IMG/VR virus record: IMGVR_UViG_3300042691_034899
Location: 16,849 to 80,848 of that record
Direction: 5' to 3' (one strand)
DNA from: a virus
DNA: 64,000 nt
Positions 23,296 through 31,367 of the stretch are shown here, piece by piece. Below the pieces are notes generated by a model. That model had not been told where the DNA came from. It ran no database searches and saw nothing but the letters and a program-made list of their open reading frames with translations. Position 1 is the stretch's first letter. Each line of letters begins with the position of its first letter. A program made the position numbers and the translations under genes.

Positions 23296-23810
23296 AACAG
23301 AAGAAAGCATTAAGAACATCAGGTTCGTTTTTCAATTGGTTAATGAGTAACAACGAATCAGTTCCAAAGGTTGGTGAATGGGCAACGATTTGCCATTGGT
23401 CAGACAGAGACGTATGTAAAGTAGTTGAGGTATCAGATGATCTTAAACGTGTGAAGATCGAACACTACTCAACTGTAGCACATGAGTCAGCTAAAGAGAT
23501 CGGAATGGGGCATCAGAATTGGGTGCATACACCAAACGGTAACTTTCAGACACTTGTTTATCGAAACGGTGGATGGAGAATTGAAGGAAGCCAAGTTGTA
23601 TTCACAAAGGAATTCATTGCAAAAGCAGAGAGTGAAGGGAACGAATGGATGTTGTCAAAGTCATTGACCGAAGATCAAAAATCTGAAATTTATAATGATG
23701 ATTATCGTCCGCAAAATGTAGTTGAGGGTATAACAAGACTTAAGAAAACATATAGTAAAATAAATATATTGTTCGGCGAGTGTAACTACCACTACGATTG
23801 GTCTTTCTAA
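23292..23810 (+). CDS. Hypothetical phage protein (172 aa)
   Basis: Not recognised functionally. Middle part is beta-rich with PKVGEWATICHWSDRDVC (SH3-like look). Coupled by ATGA to the Cys-containing gene. Confidence 0.65.
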   Translation: MKQKKALRTSGSFFNWLMSNNESVPKVGEWATICHWSDRDVCKVVEVSDDLKRVKIEHYSTVAHESAKEIGMGHQNWVHTPNGNFQTLVYRNGGWRIEGSQVVFTKEFIAKAESEGNEWMLSKSLTEDQKSEIYNDDYRPQNVVEGITRLKKTYSKINILFGECNYHYDWSF

Positions 23811-23842
23811 AATAGTAAGTAATAATAAATAAAAATAAAATC

Positions 23843-24385
23843 ATGGCAAGTAAAATAACACAACAGCAACAACAAATTATTGATCTAATGATTAATGAAT
23901 TTCAAAAGATTAATTTATCTAAGCCTAAAGGTTCAGGCTTAGTTGATTGGAATAGTATCAACAGTGAACTAGATGAGTGGAATTCTTTTGAGAAGAGTAT
24001 TGAGATAAAGAATCAACAAATGTTAGCTTTGATTGAATCTGAAATAGCCTCTACACATGGCAAATTAGTAGATGAGTTAAGTGATATTTTTAGTTATATT
24101 AAAACTCCATCAGTAGAAAGAGGAATTGATTATGGTTGGCATTGGTATCTCCGCCATAAAGAATGGGGTGATGATTGTATTCAAATCTACCTTAGTGTAA
24201 TTCGTGGAGCGCATTGGTCTAAGTGTAATAATTTTAAAATAGAAGAGATAAAAGGGTTTGAATATAGCGGATATGTAAAGAGGGGTATTCATAGTGTTAA
24301 GATTCCAGAGTACTCTACGATAGAGGAACTATTCAAATTTGATTCAGTAATTGACAGAATTAAATATGTTATATCAAACAAATAA
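23843..24385 (+). CDS. Hypothetical protein (180 aa)
   Basis: Not recognised. N-terminal coiled-coil-like half, C-terminal alpha/beta half with WHWYLRHKEWGDD. Confidence 0.65.
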   Translation: MASKITQQQQQIIDLMINEFQKINLSKPKGSGLVDWNSINSELDEWNSFEKSIEIKNQQMLALIESEIASTHGKLVDELSDIFSYIKTPSVERGIDYGWHWYLRHKEWGDDCIQIYLSVIRGAHWSKCNNFKIEEIKGFEYSGYVKRGIHSVKIPEYSTIEELFKFDSVIDRIKYVISNK

Positions 24386-24389
24386 AATC

Positions 24390-24596
24390 ATGGAAAAAGA
24401 AACAAGAGTATATGGTATAGATTCCAGCAGAATTTACGATGGGATTACGTTAACTAGACTACAAGATCATGAACTAAGTGATGAAGAGTTTATGAGTTTA
24501 AGCGAGGCACATGGATTAGTATGGAGCTTAAAAGGTTTCGCCCACGCTTACAATATCGATGACATTAGTTATGATGTATACATAAGATTCATTTAA
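24390..24596 (+). CDS. Hypothetical protein (68 aa)
   Basis: Not recognised. ATG 24390 (MEKETRVYGIDSSRIYDG) chosen, 4 nt after the upstream stop. Confidence 0.6.
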   Translation: MEKETRVYGIDSSRIYDGITLTRLQDHELSDEEFMSLSEAHGLVWSLKGFAHAYNIDDISYDVYIRFI

Positions 24597-24605
24597 AATA
24601 AAGTC

Positions 24606-24824
24606 ATGCAATTAGTAACTGTATATTACAATGATATCTTTATCTCTGTAACAAGGGATGACGAACCATTTGAAGTGTATGAGAATTGTCCATACGTAAA
24701 TCTTCCAATTGAAATAGCTGAAGATATAGCTAGTGAAAAAATTAATAGCCATGAGTGGGAATCTTATTTGATTCCTGAGTTAACAACAAGAAAAATAATT
24801 TACCATGAGGATAGCAACGGTTAA
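24606..24824 (+). CDS. Hypothetical protein (72 aa)
   Basis: Not recognised. Acidic. Overlaps the next gene by 20 nt. Confidence 0.6.
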   Translation: MQLVTVYYNDIFISVTRDDEPFEVYENCPYVNLPIEIAEDIASEKINSHEWESYLIPELTTRKIIYHEDSNG

Positions 24825-24999
24825 AGAATTAAAAGAAATCTTATCAAGTCTGAATGACAACGATGATGTTGTTATTGAAACAATAGATGAGAATGGAGAC
24901 GCAATTGATTTGTATCCTATGTATGTGGATGTAATCGAAGTCTCTGATGGGTTCAATGAGGTAAGGCTATGCCAAATGAGCCAAGAGTTTTTTAAATAG
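24805..24999 (+). CDS. Hypothetical acidic protein (64 aa)
   Basis: MRIATVKELKEILSSLNDNDDVVIE is a common small-phage-protein start; resembles the product at 14438 in type (TVRELIEELNRLDPD). Function unknown. Confidence 0.6.
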   Translation: MRIATVKELKEILSSLNDNDDVVIETIDENGDAIDLYPMYVDVIEVSDGFNEVRLCQMSQEFFK

Positions 25000-25011
25000 T
25001 AAACTAGAAAC

Positions 25012-25212
25012 ATGAAGACGTTTGTAATCGTAGATGAATTTGATAATCATTGCTTTAGTAATCATGAGTTTAATTCATACGAAGATGCTTGGGATTTTTT
25101 ATACGTTAAGTTTCCAGTCATTCGAAATGAAGATGGGACTCAAGATGACAGAGAAGAGGAATTAGATTCATATTTTGTAATATTAAAAACAAGTAACAAT
25201 GAAAACAATTGA
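25012..25212 (+). CDS. Hypothetical protein (66 aa)
   Basis: Not recognised. Acidic; overlaps the first MKTIEEKNRM paralog by 14 nt. Confidence 0.6.
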   Translation: MKTFVIVDEFDNHCFSNHEFNSYEDAWDFLYVKFPVIRNEDGTQDDREEELDSYFVILKTSNNENN

Positions 25213-25555
25213 AGAAAAAAACAGAATGATTTCTGAGTTTATGGGATACGAAACTTATGAACATACGAATAGTATATCCATAAGAATAACGGAAGGAAAC
25301 GAATTTAATTCCTCAGATATTGGACACGTACATACAAAATTCCACACATCTTGGGATTGGTTGATGCCAGTAATTGAGAAGATAGAAAGGTTGGGATTTA
25401 CTGTAGAGAAAAACTTTCAACCTATAGATAACGATTGGCAATGTCTAGTAGTAAAAGGTAACGATATATTGTTTCAGGAATTTAACGAGCAGTCAATACA
25501 AGCTATGCACTATGTGGTTGTTGAATTTATCGAAATGTATAACCAAAAAAACTAG
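25199..25555 (+). CDS. MKTIEEKNRM family protein, tandem copy 1 (118 aa)
   Basis: First of three tandem paralogs sharing the start MKTIEEKNRMISEFMG, the core SWDWLMPVIEKIE and the end YNQKN. The family occurs in Bacteroidetes phages and has no known function. Middle region differs strongly between copies. Confidence 0.75.
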   Translation: MKTIEEKNRMISEFMGYETYEHTNSISIRITEGNEFNSSDIGHVHTKFHTSWDWLMPVIEKIERLGFTVEKNFQPIDNDWQCLVVKGNDILFQEFNEQSIQAMHYVVVEFIEMYNQKN

Positions 25556-25559
25556 AAGT

Positions 25560-25868
25560 ATGAAAACAATTGAAGAAAAAAACAGAATGATTTCTGAGTT
25601 TATGGGTATGCAAGAGACTAAAATAGGATGGTATGACGCTGAAGAAAACCTGCCACTCGAATATACAACTGATAATACATTTGACGAGTTGTTATTTAAT
25701 AAGTCTTGGGATTGGTTGATGCCAGTAGTAGCTAAAATAACAAGGGATGAAGAATTCATTGATGATGATTTTAGAGAATCCGTATTAGATGTTGTTGGAT
25801 TTGGTCGTATAGATGATACCTATAGAGTAGTAGTAGAATTCATCGAAATGTATAACCAACAAAACTAG
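25560..25868 (+). CDS. MKTIEEKNRM family protein, tandem copy 2 (102 aa)
   Basis: Second paralog. The first roughly 45 nt are identical to copy 1, which suggests recent duplication or gene conversion. ATG 25560 chosen, 4 nt after copy 1; the longer frame overlaps copy 1. Confidence 0.75.
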   Translation: MKTIEEKNRMISEFMGMQETKIGWYDAEENLPLEYTTDNTFDELLFNKSWDWLMPVVAKITRDEEFIDDDFRESVLDVVGFGRIDDTYRVVVEFIEMYNQQN

Positions 25869-25872
25869 AAAC

Positions 25873-26229
25873 ATGAAAACAATTGAAGAAAAAAACAGAA
25901 TGATTGCAGAGTTTATGGGGTTCATAAAGGATGATGAGAATTTATACCTTATAAACGACTACAGACTCAGAAGTGAGTCAGAGTATCAAGCAACTTACGT
26001 TAGTGAAATGAAATTCCACATCTCATGGGATTGGCTTATGCCAGTAGTTGAGAAGATTGAGAACATTGGATTCAGCGTGAAGATTCAGCGACTTAAGACA
26101 AGCATTCACCCTCTAGTTGAAGACAAGGAGTTGTTTGGTTTTGTGTGCGGTGATGTATCTAAGAAACTTGAAATTACATACGACACGATTGTGCAATTCA
26201 TCGAATTTTATAACCAAAAAAACAAGTAA
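25873..26229 (+). CDS. MKTIEEKNRM family protein, tandem copy 3 (118 aa)
   Basis: Third paralog, start MKTIEEKNRMIAEFMG, core SWDWLMPVVEKIE, end YNQKNK. 4-nt gap from copy 2. Confidence 0.75.
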   Translation: MKTIEEKNRMIAEFMGFIKDDENLYLINDYRLRSESEYQATYVSEMKFHISWDWLMPVVEKIENIGFSVKIQRLKTSIHPLVEDKELFGFVCGDVSKKLEITYDTIVQFIEFYNQKNK

Positions 26230-26231
26230 CC

Positions 26232-26411
26232 ATGAGAATTACAGAACAACCAATTACAGCAGATAACTTGTTTGAGCAAATGGCTCTTATGACTAAAAAG
26301 AAACTTGTTGAGCAAGGGGTATTGCCTTCTGATGCTGACAAGATTGCTATTGAGTTTGTAAAAGAACGTGGAGAAAAAGTTATTAAAAACGTAGTTAACA
26401 AAGACAAGTAA
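26232..26411 (+). CDS. Hypothetical protein (59 aa)
   Basis: Not recognised. MRITEQPITADNLFEQMALM; helical; TAATG coupling to the next gene. Confidence 0.6.
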   Translation: MRITEQPITADNLFEQMALMTKKKLVEQGVLPSDADKIAIEFVKERGEKVIKNVVNKDK

Positions 26412-26668
26412 TGACAGCAGAACAGCAAGCAGAAAAACTAATTGATGAAGCGTATCAATATGCACCATCTTCAGGAGGAACAAAAGAAGCAATTTCTATA
26501 ATGATTGCAATTTGGTGTGCAGAAAAAATAGCATCAAGTATTGGTTTTTCTGTTAATGATGAATATTGGTCTGATGTAATTAAATACCTAAACAACAAGA
26601 ATAGTATTAACCAAAAAACAAGTAACCATGAAGAGATTCAGAACACTATACCTGATAGAACATGCTGA
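26411..26668 (+). CDS. Hypothetical protein (85 aa)
   Basis: Not recognised. Helical; overlaps the next gene by 41 nt, an unusually long overlap in this operon. Confidence 0.6.
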   Translation: MTAEQQAEKLIDEAYQYAPSSGGTKEAISIMIAIWCAEKIASSIGFSVNDEYWSDVIKYLNNKNSINQKTSNHEEIQNTIPDRTC

Positions 26669-26864
26669 TCACATGTATGGAACAATGCATGTATGTGCAT
26701 TAACTAGACGAGCAAGTCTTAAGTACTTCATATGTATTCAAGGAGAGATCCATGAATTTGGAGATGACGATAGCTACAAAGTATGGGAGAATAACATATT
26801 GAATGTTGTTGAGAAAGCTAGAGAAATTTGTGAGAAAAATAACTTTGACCTCTGGTCTTATTAA
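26628..26864 (+). CDS. Hypothetical protein (78 aa)
   Basis: Not recognised. MKRFRTLYLIEHADHMYGTM; alpha/beta. Confidence 0.6.
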   Translation: MKRFRTLYLIEHADHMYGTMHVCALTRRASLKYFICIQGEIHEFGDDDSYKVWENNILNVVEKAREICEKNNFDLWSY

Positions 26865-26867
26865 ACT

Positions 26868-27035
26868 ATGGAAATGAGTGAAAAAAATTTGATCAGAACA
26901 CTATTGTTCTACAGTGAGATGCTGTCAGACAAAAGAAAATCAGAAGAGTTTCAAAAAGAAATGGAAAACTTAGGATTGACGTTCGACTATTATGTTCGGG
27001 CGATGGAACAAGCAAGAGAATATTTAAACAAATAG
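26868..27035 (+). CDS. Hypothetical helical protein (55 aa)
   Basis: Fills the gap between neighbours with 2-3 nt spacing on both sides. MEMSEKNLIRTLLFYSEMLS; highly charged helix. Not recognised. Confidence 0.55.
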   Translation: MEMSEKNLIRTLLFYSEMLSDKRKSEEFQKEMENLGLTFDYYVRAMEQAREYLNK

Positions 27036-27037
27036 TT

Positions 27038-27274
27038 ATGGAAACAAGTAGAGAAATTGCAATTGCTAACGCAAAGTTAGTATTGAAACAAGCAGGTTAT
27101 TTCGTTGACAATCTTTGGCACATTGATGACGTTAAACTACGTTACAATTGTACAGACAATGATCAGGCCCAGGATATTTTAAATGGTGCGTTAACCAATG
27201 ATGCCACTATGGGGCAAATATGGTTTGCAATTGATATGGTTGCACAAGATGAAGGTTTAACTCTAAAAGATTAG
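27038..27274 (+). CDS. Hypothetical protein (78 aa)
   Basis: Not recognised. Contains VKLRYNCTDNDQAQDILNGAL. Confidence 0.6.
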   Translation: METSREIAIANAKLVLKQAGYFVDNLWHIDDVKLRYNCTDNDQAQDILNGALTNDATMGQIWFAIDMVAQDEGLTLKD

Positions 27275-27276
27275 TT

Positions 27277-27459
27277 ATGAAAGATAATATCTATCACGTA
27301 TCCGTATTGCCATACAGACATGGTATATACAAAGTTGCCGTTGAGATGAACAACGGTATGAAAGTTACATTAGTAGTAACAGACATGGAGATCATTGATC
27401 AATGGAAGGATGGTAACCAAGAGCCTTTATATGAATATATTTTAAGACGAGTACAATGA
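27277..27459 (+). CDS. Hypothetical protein (60 aa)
   Basis: Not recognised. Beta-rich; ATGA overlap with the next gene. Confidence 0.6.
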   Translation: MKDNIYHVSVLPYRHGIYKVAVEMNNGMKVTLVVTDMEIIDQWKDGNQEPLYEYILRRVQ

Positions 27460-27842
27460 GTAGAGCATTCAAAGTAAGATTCCATCTAGGACTAGGTGAT
27501 AACTTTATGAAATGGCGTGTAGAGAATATGAATACAAATGAGGTTCAGTTCTTTGATCCTCAAGTTTACTCCATAAAAATGAATGACTGTAAGCTACACA
27601 ATCAAAGAGGATCTGCTGAAAAGATCTTTGATGGCGGATATAAAACAGTATGCGCATGGATCATGGCATCTAGGATTCAGCTATTGATTGGTGATTCTGG
27701 AGACAATATTCCAGTCAGCAAAAGGCTTATGTATAATCCTAGAGTTACACCTAATTGGACTGACAGTAAGAATACTAACATCGACAAGAAAGAGTTTAAG
27801 TCTCTTGTTACTTGTGGTAAAAAATTATTTATAAATGGCTGA
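27456..27842 (+). CDS. Hypothetical protein (128 aa)
   Basis: Not recognised. Contains HLGLGDNFMKWRVENM and a segment on a hydroxyl-rich NPRVTPNWTDSKNTN. Overlaps the next gene by 8 nt. Confidence 0.65.
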   Translation: MSRAFKVRFHLGLGDNFMKWRVENMNTNEVQFFDPQVYSIKMNDCKLHNQRGSAEKIFDGGYKTVCAWIMASRIQLLIGDSGDNIPVSKRLMYNPRVTPNWTDSKNTNIDKKEFKSLVTCGKKLFING

Positions 27843-28155
27843 TATTAAAAAATTAGTAGCAGAGAAGATTCAAAATGATCTGCGAGAAAACAATACAGAT
27901 AGTCTATATGACCTTCTAGTATACATAGAATATTCAGATCTGCTTAAGTTTATACCAAAAGATTTGTGGCATAAATTCAGCAAAGGTTTTTGTTGTGATG
28001 CTTGTCAGGAGTCAGTATTTCCATGGGATGTCTTTAGGGGTGTAGAAGGAAAAGATTTATGTGTTACTTGTCTGTTCGAAGTTAAAACACCAACTGACCT
28101 TAGACTTGGTAAACTGTTAAACGATGATAGTGATGGGGATGAGACGAAGGGGTAG
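27835..28155 (+). CDS. Hypothetical zinc-finger protein (106 aa)
   Basis: CCDACQESVFPWDVF and CVTCLFE (residues about 55-86) give a CxxC...CxxC pair as in treble-clef or LIM-like zinc sites. N-terminal half helical. Confidence 0.65.
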   Translation: MADIKKLVAEKIQNDLRENNTDSLYDLLVYIEYSDLLKFIPKDLWHKFSKGFCCDACQESVFPWDVFRGVEGKDLCVTCLFEVKTPTDLRLGKLLNDDSDGDETKG

Positions 28156-28156
28156 A

Positions 28157-28336
28157 ATGACTAGAACGATGCTACTATTAAAAGCTTTACAAATACTATT
28201 AGCATTAGAAGGTATCTTTATATTAGTAAATGCGATTAAGCTATCTGGTAATCAATTCTTTCAGGTATTTATAGGATCTGGGACTATTATAGTAGCAGCA
28301 CTATTTTCAAAAATAAAAGGTTTAGAAGATGACTAG
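28157..28336 (+). CDS. Two-span membrane protein (59 aa)
   Basis: Two hydrophobic helices (LLALEGIFILVNAI and FQVFIGSGTIIVAALF). I chose ATG 28157 (MTRTMLLLK), 1 nt after the upstream stop, over an earlier in-frame ATG. Holin-like topology, and a lysin follows within 1.2 kb, but no direct evidence. Confidence 0.55.
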   Translation: MTRTMLLLKALQILLALEGIFILVNAIKLSGNQFFQVFIGSGTIIVAALFSKIKGLEDD

Positions 28337-28697
28337 AATAAACTGTGGTATACCACCAAAGACTCTGCACAATAAGCATTTGATTGCTGAGCATAGAGAG
28401 ATAAAAAGAATACCTAATGTAATAAAGTCTGGTAGGTATTCACTTAAAAATCAGCCTCTTATATTTACACTCGGTGAAGGTCACGTTAAATTTTTCTATG
28501 ATAAATTAGAGTTCCTAAGAAAAAGATACATATCTTTGTATGACGAATGCATAGCTAGAGGTTTTAACGTAACCAACTACATTGATGCGTGGGATAACAT
28601 TCCTGATAAATTCATGAATGACTATTCACCTACGTCCAATGATACAAGAATTGTGCAAGAAAGAATTAACGAAAGAATTAAAAACTTTAAGCAATGA
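28329..28697 (+). CDS. denV: Pyrimidine dimer DNA glycosylase/AP lyase, DenV type (122 aa)
   Basis: UV-damage repair enzyme that cleaves the glycosyl bond at thymine dimers and then nicks the backbone. MTRIN start keeps the catalytic Thr2 amine; HLIAEHREIKRIP carries the catalytic Glu (Glu24 here, Glu23 in T4); GEGHVKFFYDKLEFLRKRY is almost T4-like. It is shorter than T4 DenV (138 aa) and lacks the WYKYYGKA C-terminal segment that contacts the damaged strand, so activity may differ. Overlaps both neighbours by a few nt. Confidence 0.9.
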   Translation: MTRINCGIPPKTLHNKHLIAEHREIKRIPNVIKSGRYSLKNQPLIFTLGEGHVKFFYDKLEFLRKRYISLYDECIARGFNVTNYIDAWDNIPDKFMNDYSPTSNDTRIVQERINERIKNFKQ

Positions 28698-28960
28698 GTT
28701 ATCCAGAAATAGTACAGAACATTATTGATAATACTGGCGATACATACTCAGAATGTAAGCAAGCGATAATGGATCTAAATAGAAATGGTTGGACAGCAGA
28801 AATGGATTTAAGTGGAGAGTTGTACCATGTAAGGCCAATGTTTGTAAAGGTTGAAATTCCTTATGTAGAGAATGAAGACACTGGAGAGTTGTCTATCTCT
28901 TTAAAAGCATTAGAAGAAATTATTGAAGAAGAAATTAAAAAAGTAAAAAGAATATTATGA
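28694..28960 (+). CDS. Hypothetical protein (88 aa)
   Basis: Not recognised. ATGA coupling with denV; acidic C-terminal helix. Confidence 0.65.
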   Translation: MSYPEIVQNIIDNTGDTYSECKQAIMDLNRNGWTAEMDLSGELYHVRPMFVKVEIPYVENEDTGELSISLKALEEIIEEEIKKVKRIL

Positions 28961-29205
28961 CAGAGATTTTAGATAGAAGAGTTTACTATTCAATGAAGGA
29001 TAGGAGAATATCCACATTGGACTTACATTCAGCTTTGGAAAAAGTTGGTGTAGACATTCCAAAAAGAACATTGCAATATCATCTTGACAATGATTTCAGA
29101 ACCACAACTGATGAAAGGTTAAAGTATGTAGCAACGTACATGATCAGGAATTACGATAATTTGATTGAAGAACTAAAAAATAAAGTAGAAAAACATGGAG
29201 CCTAA
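28957..29205 (+). CDS. Hypothetical protein, HTH-like (82 aa)
   Basis: Residues about 17-45 (ISTLDLHSALEKVGVDIPKRTLQYHL) look like a helix-turn-helix, similar in style to phage repressor-like small proteins. Regulatory role is a guess. Confidence 0.6.
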   Translation: MTEILDRRVYYSMKDRRISTLDLHSALEKVGVDIPKRTLQYHLDNDFRTTTDERLKYVATYMIRNYDNLIEELKNKVEKHGA

Positions 29206-29293
29206 TTTAATTCAGAAGATTGCGATGGCCGTAATATACGTACCATTTTTAATACTTGTTATTGATCAATTACTTAAAAAACTAAAAGGATGA
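29195..29293 (+). CDS. Small single-span membrane protein (32 aa)
   Basis: MEPNLIQKIAMAVIYVPFLI followed by LVIDQLLKKLKG. One transmembrane helix and basic tail, coupled to the lysin gene by ATGA; possibly a holin or pinholin by position. Confidence 0.5.
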   Translation: MEPNLIQKIAMAVIYVPFLILVIDQLLKKLKG

Positions 29294-29808
29294 AAAATTT
29301 AAATACTAATAATATCGTAAAGCTGGTTACGATAATCTTTATGATTATAATAACAGTACTGTATGTAACTGAAGACAAAGAGAAAGTTAAGGTTATAGTA
29401 ATTCAAAAAGAGGCTGTTAAAGATACAGTTGAGCATAACATTATATCAAAGGAGTCACTGATGAATTGTTTAAATGATTTCAAGGTAAAGTTTCCTCATA
29501 TTGTATTGGCGCAAGCTGTTCTTGAGTCTGGTCATTTTAAATCTGATGTATTCCTTAGTCACAATAATCTTTTTGGAATGAAGATAGCAGGATCTAGACC
29601 TACAACAGCATTAAACAGTGGATCTGGATATGCAAAGTATGAAAGCTGGATGATGTCTGTACTTGACTATGCTTTATTTCAGTCAGCATTTATGAGAAAG
29701 ATAAATACTGAGGCAGAGTACTTTAAGTATTTAGCAAAGAATTATGCTCAGGATCCTGGGTACATTAGTAAACTAAAAGAGATAGCATCAGAATGGAATC
29801 AGCACTAG
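29290..29808 (+). CDS. GH73-type glucosaminidase endolysin with N-terminal anchor (172 aa)
   Basis: Peptidoglycan hydrolase. Residues 9-27 are a membrane helix (signal anchor). The catalytic domain starts near 60: FPHIVLAQAVLESGHFKSDV with the catalytic Glu, HNNLFGMK, and YAKYESWMMSVLDYALFQ, the signature of FlgJ/LytG-like N-acetylglucosaminidases. A signal-arrest endolysin is likely. A small membrane protein precedes it by coupling, a lipoprotein follows within 250 nt. Confidence 0.85.
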   Translation: MKNLNTNNIVKLVTIIFMIIITVLYVTEDKEKVKVIVIQKEAVKDTVEHNIISKESLMNCLNDFKVKFPHIVLAQAVLESGHFKSDVFLSHNNLFGMKIAGSRPTTALNSGSGYAKYESWMMSVLDYALFQSAFMRKINTEAEYFKYLAKNYAQDPGYISKLKEIASEWNQH

Positions 29809-30041
29809 ACTTTTTCAGAAGAGGGGAATCAATACTTAGAATTGAACTCCAAGATAATGAGATTACACTTGGTGAGTATGCTGTTAAGCACTCTATGCTT
29901 TACCAAAAGGCTAAAGAGATGGATAAAGAGCAAAGAGAAAAAATATTTAAACAAGCACAAGAATGTTCGGTTAAAGCTGACGGTGTTTATTTTAAATATG
30001 AATTTTTTGAGCAATTAGATGAAACCTTTAAATCAGAATAG
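29793..30041 (+). CDS. Hypothetical protein ending in ETFKSE (82 aa)
   Basis: Helical and charged. Its last codons (ETFKSE) are encoded by the repeated word TTTAAATCAGAATA that ends several genes here. Overlaps the lysin by 16 nt. Confidence 0.6.
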   Translation: MESALDFFRRGESILRIELQDNEITLGEYAVKHSMLYQKAKEMDKEQREKIFKQAQECSVKADGVYFKYEFFEQLDETFKSE

Positions 30042-30042
30042 T

Positions 30043-30312
30043 ATGAAACAGTTTATTTTAATAATCCTAACATTCATATTGTTTGGATGTTCTAAAGAAC
30101 CTAAACAGGTTTATGATACAGAGATTAAGACTTATAGAATTAGTCATAAAGAAGAAGAGCATCATAAGCTTTCCAATGCTTACTATATACACTTTCAAAC
30201 TCCAACTTCAACTGAGAGAGCTGAGGTTAGCCAATCAAACTATAATAAGTATAAAGTAGGCGATACTATTCAAGTGTTAATTAAGTATTGGGAAAAACCT
30301 AAAAAGAAGTGA
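30043..30312 (+). CDS. Lipoprotein (89 aa)
   Basis: Signal peptide MKQFILIILTFILFGCSKEP with lipobox FGC and lipidated Cys near residue 16. Mature part about 74 residues, ends KVGDTIQVLIKYWEKPKKK. ATG 30043 is chosen because it gives an intact signal peptide. Position after the lysin would suit an outer-membrane spanin or a superinfection-exclusion lipoprotein. Confidence 0.7.
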   Translation: MKQFILIILTFILFGCSKEPKQVYDTEIKTYRISHKEEEHHKLSNAYYIHFQTPTSTERAEVSQSNYNKYKVGDTIQVLIKYWEKPKKK

Positions 30313-30313
30313 T

Positions 30314-30559
30314 ATGGCAAATAAACAGCAGACAGCAGTAGAATGGTTGGAGCAAGAACTTTTAAAACCTAATATAGTTATATCTACTATAATTGATAAA
30401 GCCAAAGCAATGGAGAAGGAGCAATGTTTAAAGATGTTGCCTTATGATTTGAATGAGTTGGCTGAAAAAGCTTGTCCTGATGTAATATCTTCTGCTCATT
30501 CAGCATATAAAGCAGGCTTCCAAAAAGCAATTGAGTTATTAACCTTTAAATCAGAATAA
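30314..30559 (+). CDS. QTAVEWL family protein, copy 1 (81 aa)
   Basis: KQQTAVEWLEQELL...AKAMEKEQ...TFKSE: a family recurrent in Bacteroidetes phages. Paralog of the product at 30722. Function unknown; acidic amphipathic helices. Confidence 0.7.
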   Translation: MANKQQTAVEWLEQELLKPNIVISTIIDKAKAMEKEQCLKMLPYDLNELAEKACPDVISSAHSAYKAGFQKAIELLTFKSE

Positions 30560-30608
30560 CCACAGAGTATCATCAATGACACTTTGTTAACCTTTAAATC
30601 AGAATAAA

Positions 30609-30752
30609 ATGGAAATAGCAATAGGAATATTGATTGTAATGATGGTAATGTTGATGATATGGGGTGTAAAACTCCATTTACAAATTAAAAATAAGCTAGA
30701 ACAGTTAAAAGATTTTGACACATGGAAAGAGTGGAAAAACAAACAGCAGTAG
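30609..30752 (+). CDS. Small membrane protein with coiled-coil tail (47 aa)
   Basis: N-terminal hydrophobic helix (IAIGILIVMMVMLMIWGV) and charged helical tail. Lies between the two QTAVEWL paralogs and overlaps the second by 31 nt; i-spanin-like topology is possible. Confidence 0.5.
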   Translation: MEIAIGILIVMMVMLMIWGVKLHLQIKNKLEQLKDFDTWKEWKNKQQ

Positions 30753-30949
30753 AATGGTTGATAGAAATGTTGGTGCAAGAATGTGGATTAGATGACACTG
30801 GAGATTCAGCAATTTTTGTTATAGAACAAGCCAAAGCAATAGAAAAAGAAAATATAAAAAATGCATTCTTAGATGGCTTTAGTTCTTTAGCAAATAATAA
30901 ACATCAATACTCAGAAGATTACTACAATGAAACCTTTAAATCAGAATAA
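30722..30949 (+). CDS. QTAVEWL family protein, copy 2 (75 aa)
   Basis: KQTAVEWLIEMLV...AKAIEKENIK...YYNETFKSE. Same family as 30314-30559, with the fuller C-terminal motif. Function unknown. Confidence 0.7.
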   Translation: MERVEKQTAVEWLIEMLVQECGLDDTGDSAIFVIEQAKAIEKENIKNAFLDGFSSLANNKHQYSEDYYNETFKSE

Positions 30950-30950
30950 G

Positions 30951-31127
30951 ATGACACAAGAGATGGATAAATTCCTTGACAAGCTAGATAAATTATGTTG
31001 GGAATATCACATTGAAATTAAACCCACACATCCAGTACCTAATGATGAACATCCAACTATATCCATTATAAATGGTGATGAAGTTGTAAAATTCTTATAC
31101 ATTGATGGAGAGGGGATAGGTAAATAA
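30951..31127 (+). CDS. Hypothetical protein (58 aa)
   Basis: Not recognised. ATG 30951 lies 1 nt after the upstream stop; the longer frame merely reads the junction repeat in another frame. Confidence 0.6.
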   Translation: MTQEMDKFLDKLDKLCWEYHIEIKPTHPVPNDEHPTISIINGDEVVKFLYIDGEGIGK

Positions 31128-31145
31128 AATTTAAATCAGAATAAG

Positions 31146-31367
31146 ATGACAGTACATTCTAAAAAATTTAGAGTAGTAGAGAACAGATATGCTTTTGGTA
31201 AATATCATGTCCTATATAAAAAAGGTTTCTTCTCCAGATGGAAGTACATAAGAGCTAGTCACATAGGCTTACTAGAAGATCCAAAGCATAATCCCATATG
31301 GTCTTGGACAAGTGAAGAAGCAGCTAGGGAGTTTATTAATAAAAATTTAGCTAAGGTATGTTACTAG
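31146..31367 (+). CDS. Hypothetical basic protein (73 aa)
   Basis: Not recognised. Basic with WSWTSEEAAREFINK near the end. Preceded by a non-coding copy of the junction repeat. Confidence 0.6.
   Translation: MTVHSKKFRVVENRYAFGKYHVLYKKGFFSRWKYIRASHIGLLEDPKHNPIWSWTSEEAAREFINKNLAKVCY

Larger units (their letters stand above)
30022..31143 (+). repeat. Junction repeat TTTAAATCAGAATA, five copies
   Basis: The word (often preceded by AACC) ends at 30040, 30558, 30606, 30948 and 31143. Four copies sit 2 nt before an ATG (30043, 30609, 30951, 31146) and the 30558 copy covers a gene's stop. Three encode a C-terminal TFKSE; two (30606, 31143) are non-coding, so conservation is at the DNA level. Two more copies lie near 36.3-36.5 kb. 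Confidence 0.8.

Noticed and set aside
28157-28336. Definite holin assignment for the two-span protein
   Set aside because: Topology and distance to the lysin fit, but many similar small membrane proteins occur in this genome, so the call stays open.
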